From the NCBI GenBank assembly GCA_025060245.1, contig JANXCP010000005.1:1-50053 (forward strand): a DNA stretch of 50,053 nt, written 5' to 3'. Every line of letters starts with the position of its first letter. Position 1 is the first letter of the stretch. The DNA is from Thermoanaerobaculum sp. GTDB taxonomy: Bacteria; Acidobacteriota; Thermoanaerobaculia; Thermoanaerobaculales; Thermoanaerobaculaceae. The notes beneath the pieces were generated by a model. It was not told the origin of the DNA. It worked only from the letters and a program-made list of their open reading frames with translations, and did no database searches. Of this stretch, positions 42,051 through 50,053 are shown one piece after another. Made by a program: the position numbers and the translations under genes.

Positions 42051-43934
42051 CTAGCGTTGGCTGCGCACCCACCGCCGGGGGTGGACGGGCGGTGTGAGTA
42101 CCACAAGGAGGGGGTCGTGATCGGAGAGGCGAAAAGGGGAGGTGGTGTTGCGGACTGTATCAGCGAAATCAGCCGCCAGGCGAGGGCGGAAAAGCTGCCC
42201 CCGCCAACCGCGATGACTGAGGCTGCGGGAAGCCAAGGCGTGGTCCAAGGCCTGGGCGGAGCCGTCAAAAACGTAGCTGTACCGCTGCCCCTCCGCCTCC
42301 AGGAGGGTGAGGATGGTCAAATCCTCGCTTACTACATCGGGGGTGGGTAGCGCCACAGCCTGTGGGGGAGCCGGGGTTCCGGCCACTGTTCCCACCACGT
42401 CCACCACCCCGTCGCTGAACTCAAAGGCGTTGAAATCGCCCAGAATCACCAGGGGCACCGTGGGGTTCTGGCTCTGGTAGCGCTCCACCCACCGCCCCAG
42501 CTCTTCCGCCTGGCGTGCCCGCTTGGCCCGCACCCGCGCGCCCTCCGTCGGCCAACCGTTGGCCCCAGGGGCGGAGCTCAACAACCCCAAAAGGGAGCGC
42601 AGGTGCACACCCACCACCGTGAGCCGCTGCACGGAAAGACCCTGGCCACCAAGTTCCAGCTCCAGCACCAAGGGCGGCCGGTCAAACAGCGCTTCCCGAC
42701 TGCCATCAGGGTTTTCCAGGTAGGTCTCCGCCAGTACCACCCCCCACCAGCGCAGGAACAGCTCCAAGCCCCAGCCGCGGCGCGCCACCAAGGCCCCCAG
42801 CCGCAACCCCCCCGGGTCGGAGACGGGGCTGAGGACCACCTGGTACTGGGGAGAAGGCTCGCCAATGGCGGTGGCCAAAAGCTCCAGCTGCCCTGCCAGC
42901 TCCTGGAGCACCCGCACACTTTCCACCTCCTGCACCACCAACACCTGCGGGCGATGGAGGAACTGGAACACCCCTTGGGCGAGTTTCCCCAGGCGGCGGG
43001 CAAAGGCGGCCGGGGTGAGGACCGGTTCACCCAGGTACGGGTCATCGGCGTCGTCAAAGAAACGCTGCAGGTTCCACGAGGCCAGGAGCAGCTGGCGCCC
43101 CCTAGGGGGCGGTGGAGGTTCGGGCAAGGGCGGCTCGTGCACCACCCGCCATCCAGCCTCGGGGCACAGGGTGTAACGGCGGGAGGCCACGGTGAGGGGG
43201 CCGGTGAGCCCTTCCACGAGGGTGCCCGCCGCCAGGCTCGCCGGGGATTGACCCAGCAGGCAGGCGCTTTCCACACGCAGGACCTCGGGGTTGCCGTCAA
43301 ATTTGGGCGGGTTCCCCGAGGGGACCGGATCAAAGGGAGGGAAACCCGGCTCGCGGAACGGGCGCTTGAGGCCGGAGACGGTGCCGTAAAACACCCCCGT
43401 ACTGCTGCTGGTGGCCGAAACCTCCTCCAGGCGGCCGGCGCTGGGGCCGGTCACCACAAAAAGGGCCACCCTCACCCGCATCCCCTCCACCGCCTCCAGC
43501 TGGTGTAGGTCACCCGAAGGGTCAGGGAACAGGGGGCTGAGCTCCACGGCGGGAGGGAGAGCCACCTGGCCGACAAGCGGTGTCACCGTGGGACTCACCA
43601 GTTCGGTCAGGGGAGGTGCCGCCGGGTCCCCCGAAGGGATGTACTCCTGCACCCGGCCCCGCACCTCAACCAGGCGCCCCACCTCCACGGGAGGAGTTTG
43701 GTTTCCCGTGTACACGAAGATCCCCTCCGAGGTGAGCGGGTCGTCGTCGGGGTTAGGGTCCTGGAGGAAAAAACCGCTGCCCGCCACGCCGGTGACCACA
43801 CCGCGGACCGTCACCCACTGACCTTCCATGGGGGAGCGCAGTTCGCGGCCTTGGACCTGGGCAATGGGGACCTGGGCCCAGCCGACTGACAGGCCAAGGG
43901 GCAGCAGGCAAAGCGGGAAGGCGGTCCAGCGCAT
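42051..43934 (-). CDS. Secreted nuclease of the endonuclease/exonuclease/phosphatase family
   Basis: The product is 627 residues from the ATG at 43932-43934, with a signal peptide (ending GWAQ). Residues about 25-110 form an OB-fold-like domain ([21 protein letters not shown]). The C-terminal half is the EEP domain: [20 protein letters not shown] with the metal-binding Glu, [10 protein letters not shown], and the final [12 protein letters not shown]. This matches predicted extracellular nucleases (COG2374; ExeM/NucH-like) that degrade DNA for phosphate or nucleosides. It is divergent from the aldolase gene with only 34 bases between starts. The Crp-like gene follows on the same strand. Confidence 0.92.
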   Translation of the reverse strand: MRWTAFPLCLLPLGLSVGWAQVPIAQVQGRELRSPMEGQWVTVRGVVTGVAGSGFFLQDPNPDDDPLTSEGIFVYTGNQTPPVEVGRLVEVRGRVQEYIPSGDPAAPPLTELVSPTVTPLVGQVALPPAVELSPLFPDPSGDLHQLEAVEGMRVRVALFVVTGPSAGRLEEVSATSSSTGVFYGTVSGLKRPFREPGFPPFDPVPSGNPPKFDGNPEVLRVESACLLGQSPASLAAGTLVEGLTGPLTVASRRYTLCPEAGWRVVHEPPLPEPPPPPRGRQLLLASWNLQRFFDDADDPYLGEPVLTPAAFARRLGKLAQGVFQFLHRPQVLVVQEVESVRVLQELAGQLELLATAIGEPSPQYQVVLSPVSDPGGLRLGALVARRGWGLELFLRWWGVVLAETYLENPDGSREALFDRPPLVLELELGGQGLSVQRLTVVGVHLRSLLGLLSSAPGANGWPTEGARVRAKRARQAEELGRWVERYQSQNPTVPLVILGDFNAFEFSDGVVDVVGTVAGTPAPPQAVALPTPDVVSEDLTILTLLEAEGQRYSYVFDGSAQALDHALASRSLSHRGWRGQLFRPRLAADFADTVRNTTSPFRLSDHDPLLVVLTPPVHPRRWVRSQR

Positions 43935-43968
43935 GTTTGCTAGAATTCTCCCGCCACGGGAGGTTAGC

Positions 43969-45024
43969 ATGATCGACCGCATCCGCGAGCTTTTGGGCGC
44001 TGAAGCAGCGCTGTTGGACTACCGGTGCCAGGGGATCGCCAAGGAACTGCTGCACCTGCCGGGACCGGATTACGTGGACCGGGTGTTAGCAGCCACAGAC
44101 CGCAGCCCGGCCGTCTTGCGCAACCTCAATTGGGTGTTTCACACCGGCCGCTTGGCCGGCACTGGCTACCTTTCGATTCTCCCCGTGGACCAGGGGGTGG
44201 AGCACTCAGGTGCCGCCTCCTTTTCCCCAAACCCCATCTACTTTGATCCGGAAAACATCGTCCGCCTGGCCTACGAGGGTGGCTGCAATGCCGTCGCCTC
44301 CACCCTGGGGGTGTTGGCAGCGGTGGCGCGCAAGTGGGCGCACAAGATCCCCTTCATCGTGAAGCTCAACCACAACGAGCTGCTCACCTACCCCAACATC
44401 TACGACCAAACTCCCTTTGCGTCCGTGGAGCAAGCCTTTGACCTGGGAGCGGTGGGGGTGGGCGCCACCGTGTACTTTGGCGCCCCCGAGTCGCGCCGGC
44501 AGATCCAGGAGGTGAGCGAGGCCTTCGCCCGGGCCCACGAGCTGGGGATGTTCACCGTGCTGTGGTGCTACCTGCGTAACCCCGCCTTCAAGAAGGAGGG
44601 GACGGACTACCACGGTGCGGCGGACCTCACGGGTCAAGCCAACCACCTGGGGGTCACCATCGCCGCCGACCTGGTCAAACAAAAGCAGCCCGAGTGCGAT
44701 GGCGGCTACGCGGCCCTGGACTTCAAGAACAAACCCAAGGAAGCCGCCTATGCGAAGCTCGTCCCGCCGCACCCCATTGAGTGGACCCGCTGGCAGGTGG
44801 CCAACTGCTACATGGGGCGTGTGGGCCTCATCAACTCCGGCGGCGAGTCCAAAGGGGCTTCGGACTTGGCCCAGGCGGTGCGCACCGCGGTGATCAACAA
44901 GCGGGCGGGAGGCATGGGGCTCATTTCCGGCCGGAAGGCCTTCCAAAAGCCCATGGAAGAGGGGATCACCCTGCTCCACGCCATCCAGGATGTCTACCTG
45001 TGCCCCGAGGTGACGCTGGCGTAG
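43969..45024 (+). CDS. fbaB: Class I fructose-bisphosphate aldolase (DhnA/FbaB type)
   Basis: The product is 351 residues from the ATG at 43969, preceded by GGGAGG. It follows the DhnA/FbaB class I aldolase pattern: [48 protein letters not shown], then [20 protein letters not shown] and [15 protein letters not shown]. The enzyme forms a Schiff base to cleave fructose 1,6-bisphosphate into triose phosphates in glycolysis or gluconeogenesis. A TAGAAT (43941-43946) could be its -10 element. No operon partner is evident upstream. The threonine-dehydrogenase-like gene begins 68 bases after the stop. Confidence 0.93.
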   Translation: MIDRIRELLGAEAALLDYRCQGIAKELLHLPGPDYVDRVLAATDRSPAVLRNLNWVFHTGRLAGTGYLSILPVDQGVEHSGAASFSPNPIYFDPENIVRLAYEGGCNAVASTLGVLAAVARKWAHKIPFIVKLNHNELLTYPNIYDQTPFASVEQAFDLGAVGVGATVYFGAPESRRQIQEVSEAFARAHELGMFTVLWCYLRNPAFKKEGTDYHGAADLTGQANHLGVTIAADLVKQKQPECDGGYAALDFKNKPKEAAYAKLVPPHPIEWTRWQVANCYMGRVGLINSGGESKGASDLAQAVRTAVINKRAGGMGLISGRKAFQKPMEEGITLLHAIQDVYLCPEVTLA

Positions 45025-45092
45025 CCGATTCTCTCGGCGAATAAGGGCTACGGCTTGATGCTTGTGCTACTCTTCACGAAGTGGAGGTGGCC

Positions 45093-46115
45093 ATGCGCAA
45101 GCCGGTTGTGCTCATTACCGGAGCTTCGGGGGAAATCGGACACGGACTCATTGAGCGGCTGGCGGAGGAGGGAAGTCACACCCTGGTGACCCTGGATGTG
45201 CGGGAGCTGCCCGCCGAGCTGAAGCCGAAGGTGCACCGAGCCATCGTCGGCTCCATCGTGGACAAGGCGATCTTAGACCGCATCCTGGCCGAGTTTGAGG
45301 TGGATTTGATCTTCCACTTGGCGGCATTGCTGTCCACTCGAGGGGAGTTCACCCCGCTGGCCGCCCACCAGGTCAACGTGGAAGGGACCCTGAACCTCTT
45401 GGAGTTTGCCCAACGGCAAGGGGAAACCCATGGCCGGCCGGTCGTGTTCGTTTACCCCTCCTCCATTGCCGTGTACGGGTTGCCGGACCTGGCCACCAAG
45501 GCCGCCGCAGGAAGGGTGGCCGAGGAGCAGTTCCTTGCCCCCATTACCATGTACGGCTGCAACAAGCTGTACTGCGAACACCTGGGGCGTTACTACGCCC
45601 GCCATTATCGCCAGCTGGCAGCCGAGCCGTTGGCAGGGAAGGTGGATTTTCGCTGCGTGCGTTTCCCTGGCCTGATCTCAGCGGTCACCCTCCCTTCCGG
45701 TGGCACCTCCGACTTTGCCCCGGAAATGATCCACGCCGCTGCCAAAGGCGAAGCGTATGCGTGTTTTGTCCGGCCGGACACGCAAATTCCCTTCATGGCC
45801 ATGCCCGACGGCGTGGAGGCGTTGATCGCGTTGGCCAAAGCCCCCCGGGAAAGCCTGCGGCAAACGGTATACAACGTGGGCGCCTTTGCTCCCACCGCTG
45901 AGGAAATCCGCAATCTGGTGCTGGAGGCGTTTCCCCACGCCCAAATTAGCTACAAGGTGGACACCAAGCGGCAGGCCATCGTGGACTCCTGGCCCGCGGA
46001 CGTGGAGGATGCGGCGGCGCGGAGCCAGTGGGGGTTTGCGCCCCAGTTTGACCTAGCTTCCGCCTTCGGTAACTACCTCATCCCCACCATCCGCGCCCGT
46101 TACCGTAAGCCCTAG
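45093..46115 (+). CDS. NAD-dependent epimerase/dehydratase-type L-threonine 3-dehydrogenase-like enzyme
   Basis: The product is 340 residues from the ATG at 45093, with GGAGGTGG upstream. It is an extended SDR: LITGASGEIGHGLIERLA for NAD, IFHLAALLSTRGEF, PSSIAVYGLPDLA, then APITMYGCNKLYCEHLGRYY with the Tyr-x-x-x-Lys pair. VRFPGLISAVTLPSGGTSDFA and IPFMAMPDGVEALIALA are hallmarks of the SDR-type threonine dehydrogenases found in some bacteria and animals. The likely reaction is L-threonine to 2-amino-3-ketobutyrate. The lyase partner Kbl is not in the window. Between it and the aldolase gene lies a small GCCGA-TTCTC-TCGGC hairpin (45023-45037). Confidence 0.85.
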   Translation: MRKPVVLITGASGEIGHGLIERLAEEGSHTLVTLDVRELPAELKPKVHRAIVGSIVDKAILDRILAEFEVDLIFHLAALLSTRGEFTPLAAHQVNVEGTLNLLEFAQRQGETHGRPVVFVYPSSIAVYGLPDLATKAAAGRVAEEQFLAPITMYGCNKLYCEHLGRYYARHYRQLAAEPLAGKVDFRCVRFPGLISAVTLPSGGTSDFAPEMIHAAAKGEAYACFVRPDTQIPFMAMPDGVEALIALAKAPRESLRQTVYNVGAFAPTAEEIRNLVLEAFPHAQISYKVDTKRQAIVDSWPADVEDAAARSQWGFAPQFDLASAFGNYLIPTIRARYRKP

Positions 46116-46132
46116 GGTCACCCCTTGGCCCT

Positions 46133-47665
46133 CTAGGGCCGGGCGGGTAGGGTGTAGTGGAGCGGCCCGTCAGGTCCCACGGGGATTCCCAGCAGCACCC
46201 AAAGGACCAGGAAAAGGGTCCACGCGACGGTGAAGATCAGGGAGTAGGGCAACATGAGGGAAATGAGGGTGCCAATGCCCGCCCGCGGGACGTAGCGTTC
46301 CACAAAGGTCACGATCAGAGCAAAATACGACATCATGGGGGTGACCACGTTGGTCACCGAATCACCAATGCGGAAGGCTGCCTGGGTGACCGCCGGGTGG
46401 TAGCCCAGGAGCATGAACATGGGTACAAACACCGGAGCCATGATGGCCCACTTGGCGGAAGCGGAACCCATGAACAGGTTGATGGTGGCGGAAAGCAGCA
46501 CAAAAACCACCAACAGCGGGATGCCGGTGAGGGACACCGATTTCAACAGCTCGGCACCGCGGATGGCCAGGATCACCCCGACGTTGGAGTAGCCAAAAAA
46601 CGCCACAAACTGCGCGGCAAAGAAGACCAGCACGATATATCCCGCCATGTGCTTCATGCCGTCGGTAAGAAAGCGCAGCACATCCTTATCGGTGCGAATG
46701 GTTCCCACCACCCACCCGTACACCAAACCGGGCACGAAGAAAAAGAGCATCACAGCCGTGATCAGGCCACGAAAGAACGCCGACTGGAGCACCCCTTGCT
46801 CAGGCACCCGCAGGAGAGCTCCTGGCCACGCCAGGGACAGGACAAAGAAAAGGCACAGCACCAAGGCCGCTGCCCCTGCTGAAAGGAGGGCTTTTCGCTC
46901 CTGGGGGGATAAGGGTTCCACAGCCGGCGGCGCGGCACTGTCCCCGTAGCTTCCCAGGCGCGGCACCACCAAGCGCTCGGTGACCCAAGTGCCAACCAGC
47001 ACGATGACCACGGTGGACGCCACGCCAAAGTACAGGTTGATGGCGGGGGACAGGCGTAGGCTCGGATCCAAGATGTGGGCGGCGCTCTCCGAAAGCCCGG
47101 CCAACACCGGGTCCACGCTGGCAATGACCAAATTGGCGCCAAAACCCCCGCTCACACCGGCAAAGGCTGCGGCCAGCCCGGCCAAGGGGTGTCGCCCCAA
47201 GGCAGCAAAGGTGGCAGCTCCCAGGGGGATGAGGATGACGTAGCCGGCCTCGGAGGCCACGTGGGACAGCACACCCGCCAAGACCAAGGCCCCGGTCATG
47301 AGCCGGCGGGGAGCCCCCAGCACCACCGCCCGAATGAGCACCGTCAGCAGGCCCGAGCCCTCGGCTAAGCCGATGCCAATCATGGCCACCAACACCAGCC
47401 CCAGCGGGGGAAAGCGAACAAAGTTGTCATCCACGTGTTCAAAGGCCCAACGAATGCCCTCGGAGGACAACAGGCTTCGCGGCACCACCACCTCACCGGT
47501 GGTGGGATGGGTGGCCTGGAAGCCCATTGCCTTCGCAAACGAGGAAAACAGCGCTGTGAGCAGCGCTAACAGCAAGAACAGGGTAGCAGGGTGGGGCAAC
47601 GCGTTTCCCACCCGTTCAACCCAATTGAGCAGTTTCACCAACACGCCGTTCTTACCTTGCCCCAC
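46133..47665 (-). CDS. AbgT-family transporter
   Basis: The product is about 510 residues with some 11-13 membrane segments. It opens KLLNWVERVGNALPHPATLFLLLALL, the usual start of AbgT/MtrF proteins. Further on are VLVAMIGIGLAEGSGLL, LSHVASEAGYVILIPLGAA, AGVSGGFGANLV, SATINLFMGSASAKWAIMAPVFVPM and IGDSVTNVVTPMMSYFALIV. Family members import p-aminobenzoyl-glutamate or export sulfonamides. Peptide- or folate-related substrates are possible here. Several GTG starts are open (47677, 47665, 47644). 47665 is chosen for the GGGAGG just upstream. Confidence 0.92.
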   Translation of the reverse strand: MGQGKNGVLVKLLNWVERVGNALPHPATLFLLLALLTALFSSFAKAMGFQATHPTTGEVVVPRSLLSSEGIRWAFEHVDDNFVRFPPLGLVLVAMIGIGLAEGSGLLTVLIRAVVLGAPRRLMTGALVLAGVLSHVASEAGYVILIPLGAATFAALGRHPLAGLAAAFAGVSGGFGANLVIASVDPVLAGLSESAAHILDPSLRLSPAINLYFGVASTVVIVLVGTWVTERLVVPRLGSYGDSAAPPAVEPLSPQERKALLSAGAAALVLCLFFVLSLAWPGALLRVPEQGVLQSAFFRGLITAVMLFFFVPGLVYGWVVGTIRTDKDVLRFLTDGMKHMAGYIVLVFFAAQFVAFFGYSNVGVILAIRGAELLKSVSLTGIPLLVVFVLLSATINLFMGSASAKWAIMAPVFVPMFMLLGYHPAVTQAAFRIGDSVTNVVTPMMSYFALIVTFVERYVPRAGIGTLISLMLPYSLIFTVAWTLFLVLWVLLGIPVGPDGPLHYTLPARP

Positions 47666-47819
47666 GGGACCTCCCACGCTTCATGCCACCCGGCTATCCT
47701 ACCCCGGGTGGTGCCGCTGAGAAAATCCGCTCGGCTGCGGCGGCCCCCGTCACCGGCCTTGCCCTGTTGAACGTTGATGCGGCACGGCGCGAGGATTGAG
47801 CGCGTGGCTTTCCTGGGCC

Positions 47820-48299
47820 TTAGCCCTGCCCACCTTCCTCCCCCAGCCACCCCCGGCGCAACTTCCCTTCGGGGACCGAGGAAAGGTACGGTTTGATGTC
47901 CAAAATTGGGGTCCCGTCCACCATATCCACCCCCCGCACCCGCAGGCGGTGGCCCTCCCGGGCCAACAGCTCCACCACCGTCAAGCCGATGGGGTTGGGT
48001 CGGCGCGGTGATCGGGTGGCAAAAACCCCATGGGGACGGGTCGCACTGGGCGGATGGCTCAAGAGGTTGTACCCCTGCGAAAGGTGGAACACCCAGAGGA
48101 CAAACAAATGGGAAAACCCCTCAATGTCCGTGAGCCCCTCCGCCAGCTCCGGTCGGAGGACCAGCCAGCCCTCCGCCTCGTGCTTCGCCCCGGGCCCTTT
48201 GGGGATCTCCTCAGTGCTCCGGTAAGGGCTTTCCACAAACCCGATAGGAATAAAGCGGTAAAAGCTACCTTCGGCCACGGTTCGGAGAAAGGTTAACAT
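47820..48299 (-). CDS. trmO: tRNA (t6A37)-methyltransferase TrmO-like protein
   Basis: The product is 159 residues from the ATG at 48297-48299. The open frame reaches 48476 but the extra N-terminus lacks similarity. The family signature is clear: FIPIGFVESPYRS, then GLTDIEGFSHLFVLWVFHLS, HGVFATRSPRRPNPIGLTVVELL and VDMVDGTPILDIKPYL. E. coli TrmO adds a methyl group to N6 of threonylcarbamoyladenosine 37 in tRNA-Thr using S-adenosylmethionine. This copy lacks the C-terminal extension of the 235-residue E. coli protein, as many short family members do. It is upstream of the AbgT gene on the same strand. Confidence 0.88.
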   Translation of the reverse strand: MLTFLRTVAEGSFYRFIPIGFVESPYRSTEEIPKGPGAKHEAEGWLVLRPELAEGLTDIEGFSHLFVLWVFHLSQGYNLLSHPPSATRPHGVFATRSPRRPNPIGLTVVELLAREGHRLRVRGVDMVDGTPILDIKPYLSSVPEGKLRRGWLGEEGGQG

Positions 48300-48533
48300 G
48301 CGCCGGCGAAGGGCCAATGAACCCCGGCGACGTAAGCCTGCCGCTTCTGCCAAGCCGTAGCCGATGGTAGTGGGTCCAAGGCTAAAACTCTGAATGCACG
48401 GGCCTAGGAGGCTCACTTCATGTGCTGAGGGGCCATGGAACCTGAGCAGTTGAGGCCCGAGGGACGGTCTGAGCAAGGGTCAGCGGTGTCGGCTCTTCTG
48501 CCGGCTCAACAACGTAAAGTGTCGAAAAAACCC
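48300..48533. other. Intergenic stretch without a supported gene
   Basis: Only an N-terminal extension of the trmO frame (to 48476) crosses this segment. I see no RNA gene, repeat array or family match. The divergent promoters for trmO and the hemerythrin-like gene must lie within 48300-48620. Confidence 0.5.
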
Positions 48534-48563
48534 TTGACAATGGTAACCTTCGGGTCTTATCTT
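48534..48563 (+). promoter_or_regulatory. Promoter candidate for the hemerythrin-like gene
   Basis: TTGACA (48534-48539) precedes TTATCT (48557-48562; 17-base spacer) or TATCTT (48558-48563; 18-base spacer). A second TTGACA overlaps at 48562-48567 but has a poorer -10 partner. The leader to the ATG at 48621 would be about 50 bases. Confidence 0.55.
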
Positions 48564-48620
48564 GACAGTCGGTAGACGAGTCGTTGCCTATGTGTTGGGT
48601 CATTCCGGCTGGAAACTAGA

Positions 48621-49050
48621 ATGAAACAGTCTCTAGCGCTTTTAGAGGATTTCCTAACCGGCGCGGAAGAAATGGACCACCAACACCAAATGCTTGTGGA
48701 CCTGCTCAACGATACCTACGCCCTCTTAGGGGAAGGTCGGAGGCAGGAAGCAATAAATAAGGTTCTCACCGGGGTGGTTCAGTACACCGATTACCATTTC
48801 AGGCAGGAGGAATCATTTCTTGACAGCGTTTCCTACCCGGAGCTTGAGGCCCACCGGAAGATTCACGAAAGCTTTCGCAGTCAGGTGCTGCAGTGGGTAG
48901 AAGAGGCAAAGACCGGCAACGATCGGGCGCTACACGAAAATTCTCGCCATGTTTTGGGCGTGGTTTTACCGCCTCATCGGTACCAAGGACAAACTCTACG
49001 GGGCCTTTTGCCGTGGCTGGGGAGCGGAAGGTAAAGGAAGAACCACGTAA
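48621..49050 (+). pseudogene. Hemerythrin-like gene with an apparent frameshift
   Basis: The first 105 codons encode a bacteriohemerythrin-type four-helix protein: MDHQHQMLVDLLN in helix 1, TDYHFRQEESFLD (His59, Glu63) in helix 2 and ELEAHRKIHESF (His78, His82) in helix 3. The annotated frame then loses similarity and stops at 49034. Shifting forward by one base near 48937 continues the fold as KILAMFWAWFYRLIGTKDKLYG and ends at 49050. The Asp-Lys-x-Tyr of helix 4 is present, but the usual ligand His seems to be Leu. Either the gene is decayed or the base call is wrong. Intact proteins bind oxygen at a di-iron site. Confidence 0.75.
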
Positions 49051-49080
49051 ACAGGCGAGTTTTTCAGAAAGGCGTTGCCT

Positions 49081-50053
49081 ATGGAGCTAAGGGGTGACCT
49101 AAATTCTCAGCGCCTCCCGGAAGTACTCCAAGGGCTTCTTGCATTTGGCCAAAGTGGGATCCTTGAAGTACACGACACGCGAGGTCTTTCCGCCTCAATT
49201 GGTTTGTTCCAAGGCCGGATTGCCTGGGCGAGTTGCGGACACTTATTGGGCGAAGAAGCTCTCCTCGCCTGCCTTTTTTGGTACGACGGCGATTTTTCCT
49301 TCGTTACAGGGGCCCAAGAAATGCCCCAAACCCCCGGAATCCAGTTTCCTCCTCAATGGGATCTGACCCGTTTTCTTCTTAGGGCGACATACCTGGCTGA
49401 TGAGTTGGCAGCCCGCTCCGAACATTTGCCGCCGCCACAAGCGCCTTTGACCCTCCAGGACGTTGGCGATGAAGAGGATCCTTTTGATTGCGGCCTGCAT
49501 CATGTAATTGGATTCCTCCAGGCCCATCCGGGAACTACTCTGGCAATCCTGGAACGACAGGTCCCGCTGGCACCGGTAAAGGTAAGACTGGCCCTAAGTC
49601 ATCTTGCCCAAAGGCAGCGGCTTGCAAGGGTCTCGCGGCAAAAGAGCGGCGGAAGTTCCGACGCGGTCTCCCGTTGGTGGCTGAATTTAATGGGCGTTTA
49701 CGGTGGAAAGTTTCGCCTCCTGCTCCTTACAAAGGAGGTAGATGGTCAAAGTACGTTGGAGGGCCTCAGTAACTTCTTGAAAGAAAAGGCACGAACGCAA
49801 AACCTGTGGTTTTCGTTTTCGCCCAACGGGCCCTCGTTCCTCCGGCTCCGGCCTGAGGGCGGAGGCGTTTTTTCGGTTACTTGGTTGCCCATCAACGGAG
49901 TCAATGAGCTTTCAGATTTTTTTGCTTTTGCTCCCGCCCATAACGCACTGGTGGTTTTGGGCACAGAGGAGCTCCCTCATGGCGCGGAGATAAGTCAATT
50001 GGGAGTACCCGTATCTTTTTTCAAGAGCCTGGATGAGCTTCTTGCCGCCTGGA
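49081..50053 (+). CDS. PATAN/DUF4388-domain protein (3' end outside the window)
   Basis: The frame is open from the ATG at 49081 to the window edge, 324 codons without a stop. The first 75 residues match the PATAN/DUF4388 domain: MELRGDLNSQRLPEVLQGLL, FGQSGILEVHD, GLFQGRIAWASCG, ALLACLFWYDGDFSFV. This adaptor-like domain occurs in signalling and motility proteins of Myxococcota and relatives. Residues about 215-324 (GKFRLLLLTKEVDG, then NALVVLGTEELP) resemble a divergent nucleotide-binding-like alpha/beta domain, but I cannot name it. GAAAGG upstream is a modest ribosome site. Base composition looks lower in GC than the rest of the window. Confidence 0.75.
   Translation, partial: MELRGDLNSQRLPEVLQGLLAFGQSGILEVHDTRGLSASIGLFQGRIAWASCGHLLGEEALLACLFWYDGDFSFVTGAQEMPQTPGIQFPPQWDLTRFLLRATYLADELAARSEHLPPPQAPLTLQDVGDEEDPFDCGLHHVIGFLQAHPGTTLAILERQVPLAPVKVRLALSHLAQRQRLARVSRQKSGGSSDAVSRWWLNLMGVYGGKFRLLLLTKEVDGQSTLEGLSNFLKEKARTQNLWFSFSPNGPSFLRLRPEGGGVFSVTWLPINGVNELSDFFAFAPAHNALVVLGTEELPHGAEISQLGVPVSFFKSLDELLAAW

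Noticed and set aside
45023-45037. GCCGA-TTCTC-TCGGC hairpin after the aldolase gene as a terminator
   Set aside because: It has only five base pairs and is followed by GAATAAG rather than a T-run.
48562-48590. Second TTGACA as an independent promoter
   Set aside because: The best -10 partner at suitable spacing is poor (TGCCTA), so the promoter beginning at 48534 is preferred.
1-50053. CRISPR arrays, insertion sequences, prophage genes, riboswitches and rRNA
   Set aside because: No regularly spaced repeats, transposase or phage motifs, aptamer-like leader or rRNA segments were seen on reading both strands. This was by eye, so degenerate remnants could be missed.

Overview
The window is high-GC bacterial DNA, mostly tightly packed genes with frequent 4-base GTGA/ATGA stop-start overlaps. 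Two large Oar-like TonB-dependent receptors (N-terminal carboxypeptidase-regulatory-like domain, no SusD partner), many secreted peptidases, a BNR-propeller protein and a PATAN/DUF4388 protein suggest a diderm, probably thermophilic or heterotrophic Acidobacteriota (Thermoanaerobaculia-like). This taxonomic reading is inference from gene style; no rRNA is present.

Layout. 1-610 (-): 5' part of a Leu/Ile/Val-type binding lipoprotein, cut by the window edge. 715-1011: small lipoprotein. 1018-2803 (-): mannose-1-phosphate guanylyltransferase and a HAD protein lacking the usual second Asp. 2838-5205 (+): Cys-rich YggX-like protein, MOFRL glycerate 2-kinase and a DUF3891 protein, joined by GTGA overlaps.

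5232-21708 is the most coherent system: a glucan/oligosaccharide utilisation locus. It holds a LacI regulator whose start codon lies in a perfect palindromic operator, a TonB-dependent receptor, a strong intrinsic terminator, a GH144-like (Glycoamylase, PF10091) lipoprotein, an ABC sugar importer (binding lipoprotein and two permeases), an unusual discoidin plus six-hairpin protein of unknown specificity, an inverted GH1 beta-glucosidase, a GH94 phosphorylase and the ABC ATPase. The likely logic is outer-membrane uptake, periplasmic cutting by the GH144-like enzyme, ABC import, then cytoplasmic phosphorolysis (GH94) and hydrolysis (GH1). GH144 points to beta-1,2-glucan, but the GH94 has the length of cellobiose phosphorylase-type enzymes, so the linkage is open.

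21820-33912 carries a BNR/VPS10-like propeller protein, an M48 peptidase with a helical repeat tail, tRNA-Asn, an RluA-type pseudouridine synthase, a second TonB-dependent receptor, an M4 metallopeptidase and an anion transporter that looks internally deleted. 33976-48299 holds aceE (-), an S8 protease with PA domain and a small membrane protein (+), an uncertain 640-base stretch, then an SDR, a Crp/Fnr regulator and a secreted nuclease (-), a class I aldolase and a threonine-dehydrogenase-like enzyme (+), an AbgT transporter and TrmO (-). 48500 to the end looks lower in GC and carries a hemerythrin-like gene with an apparent frameshift and a PATAN-domain gene running off the window. Peptidases, threonine dehydrogenase, AbgT transporter and pyruvate dehydrogenase together fit growth on proteins and peptides alongside glucan use.
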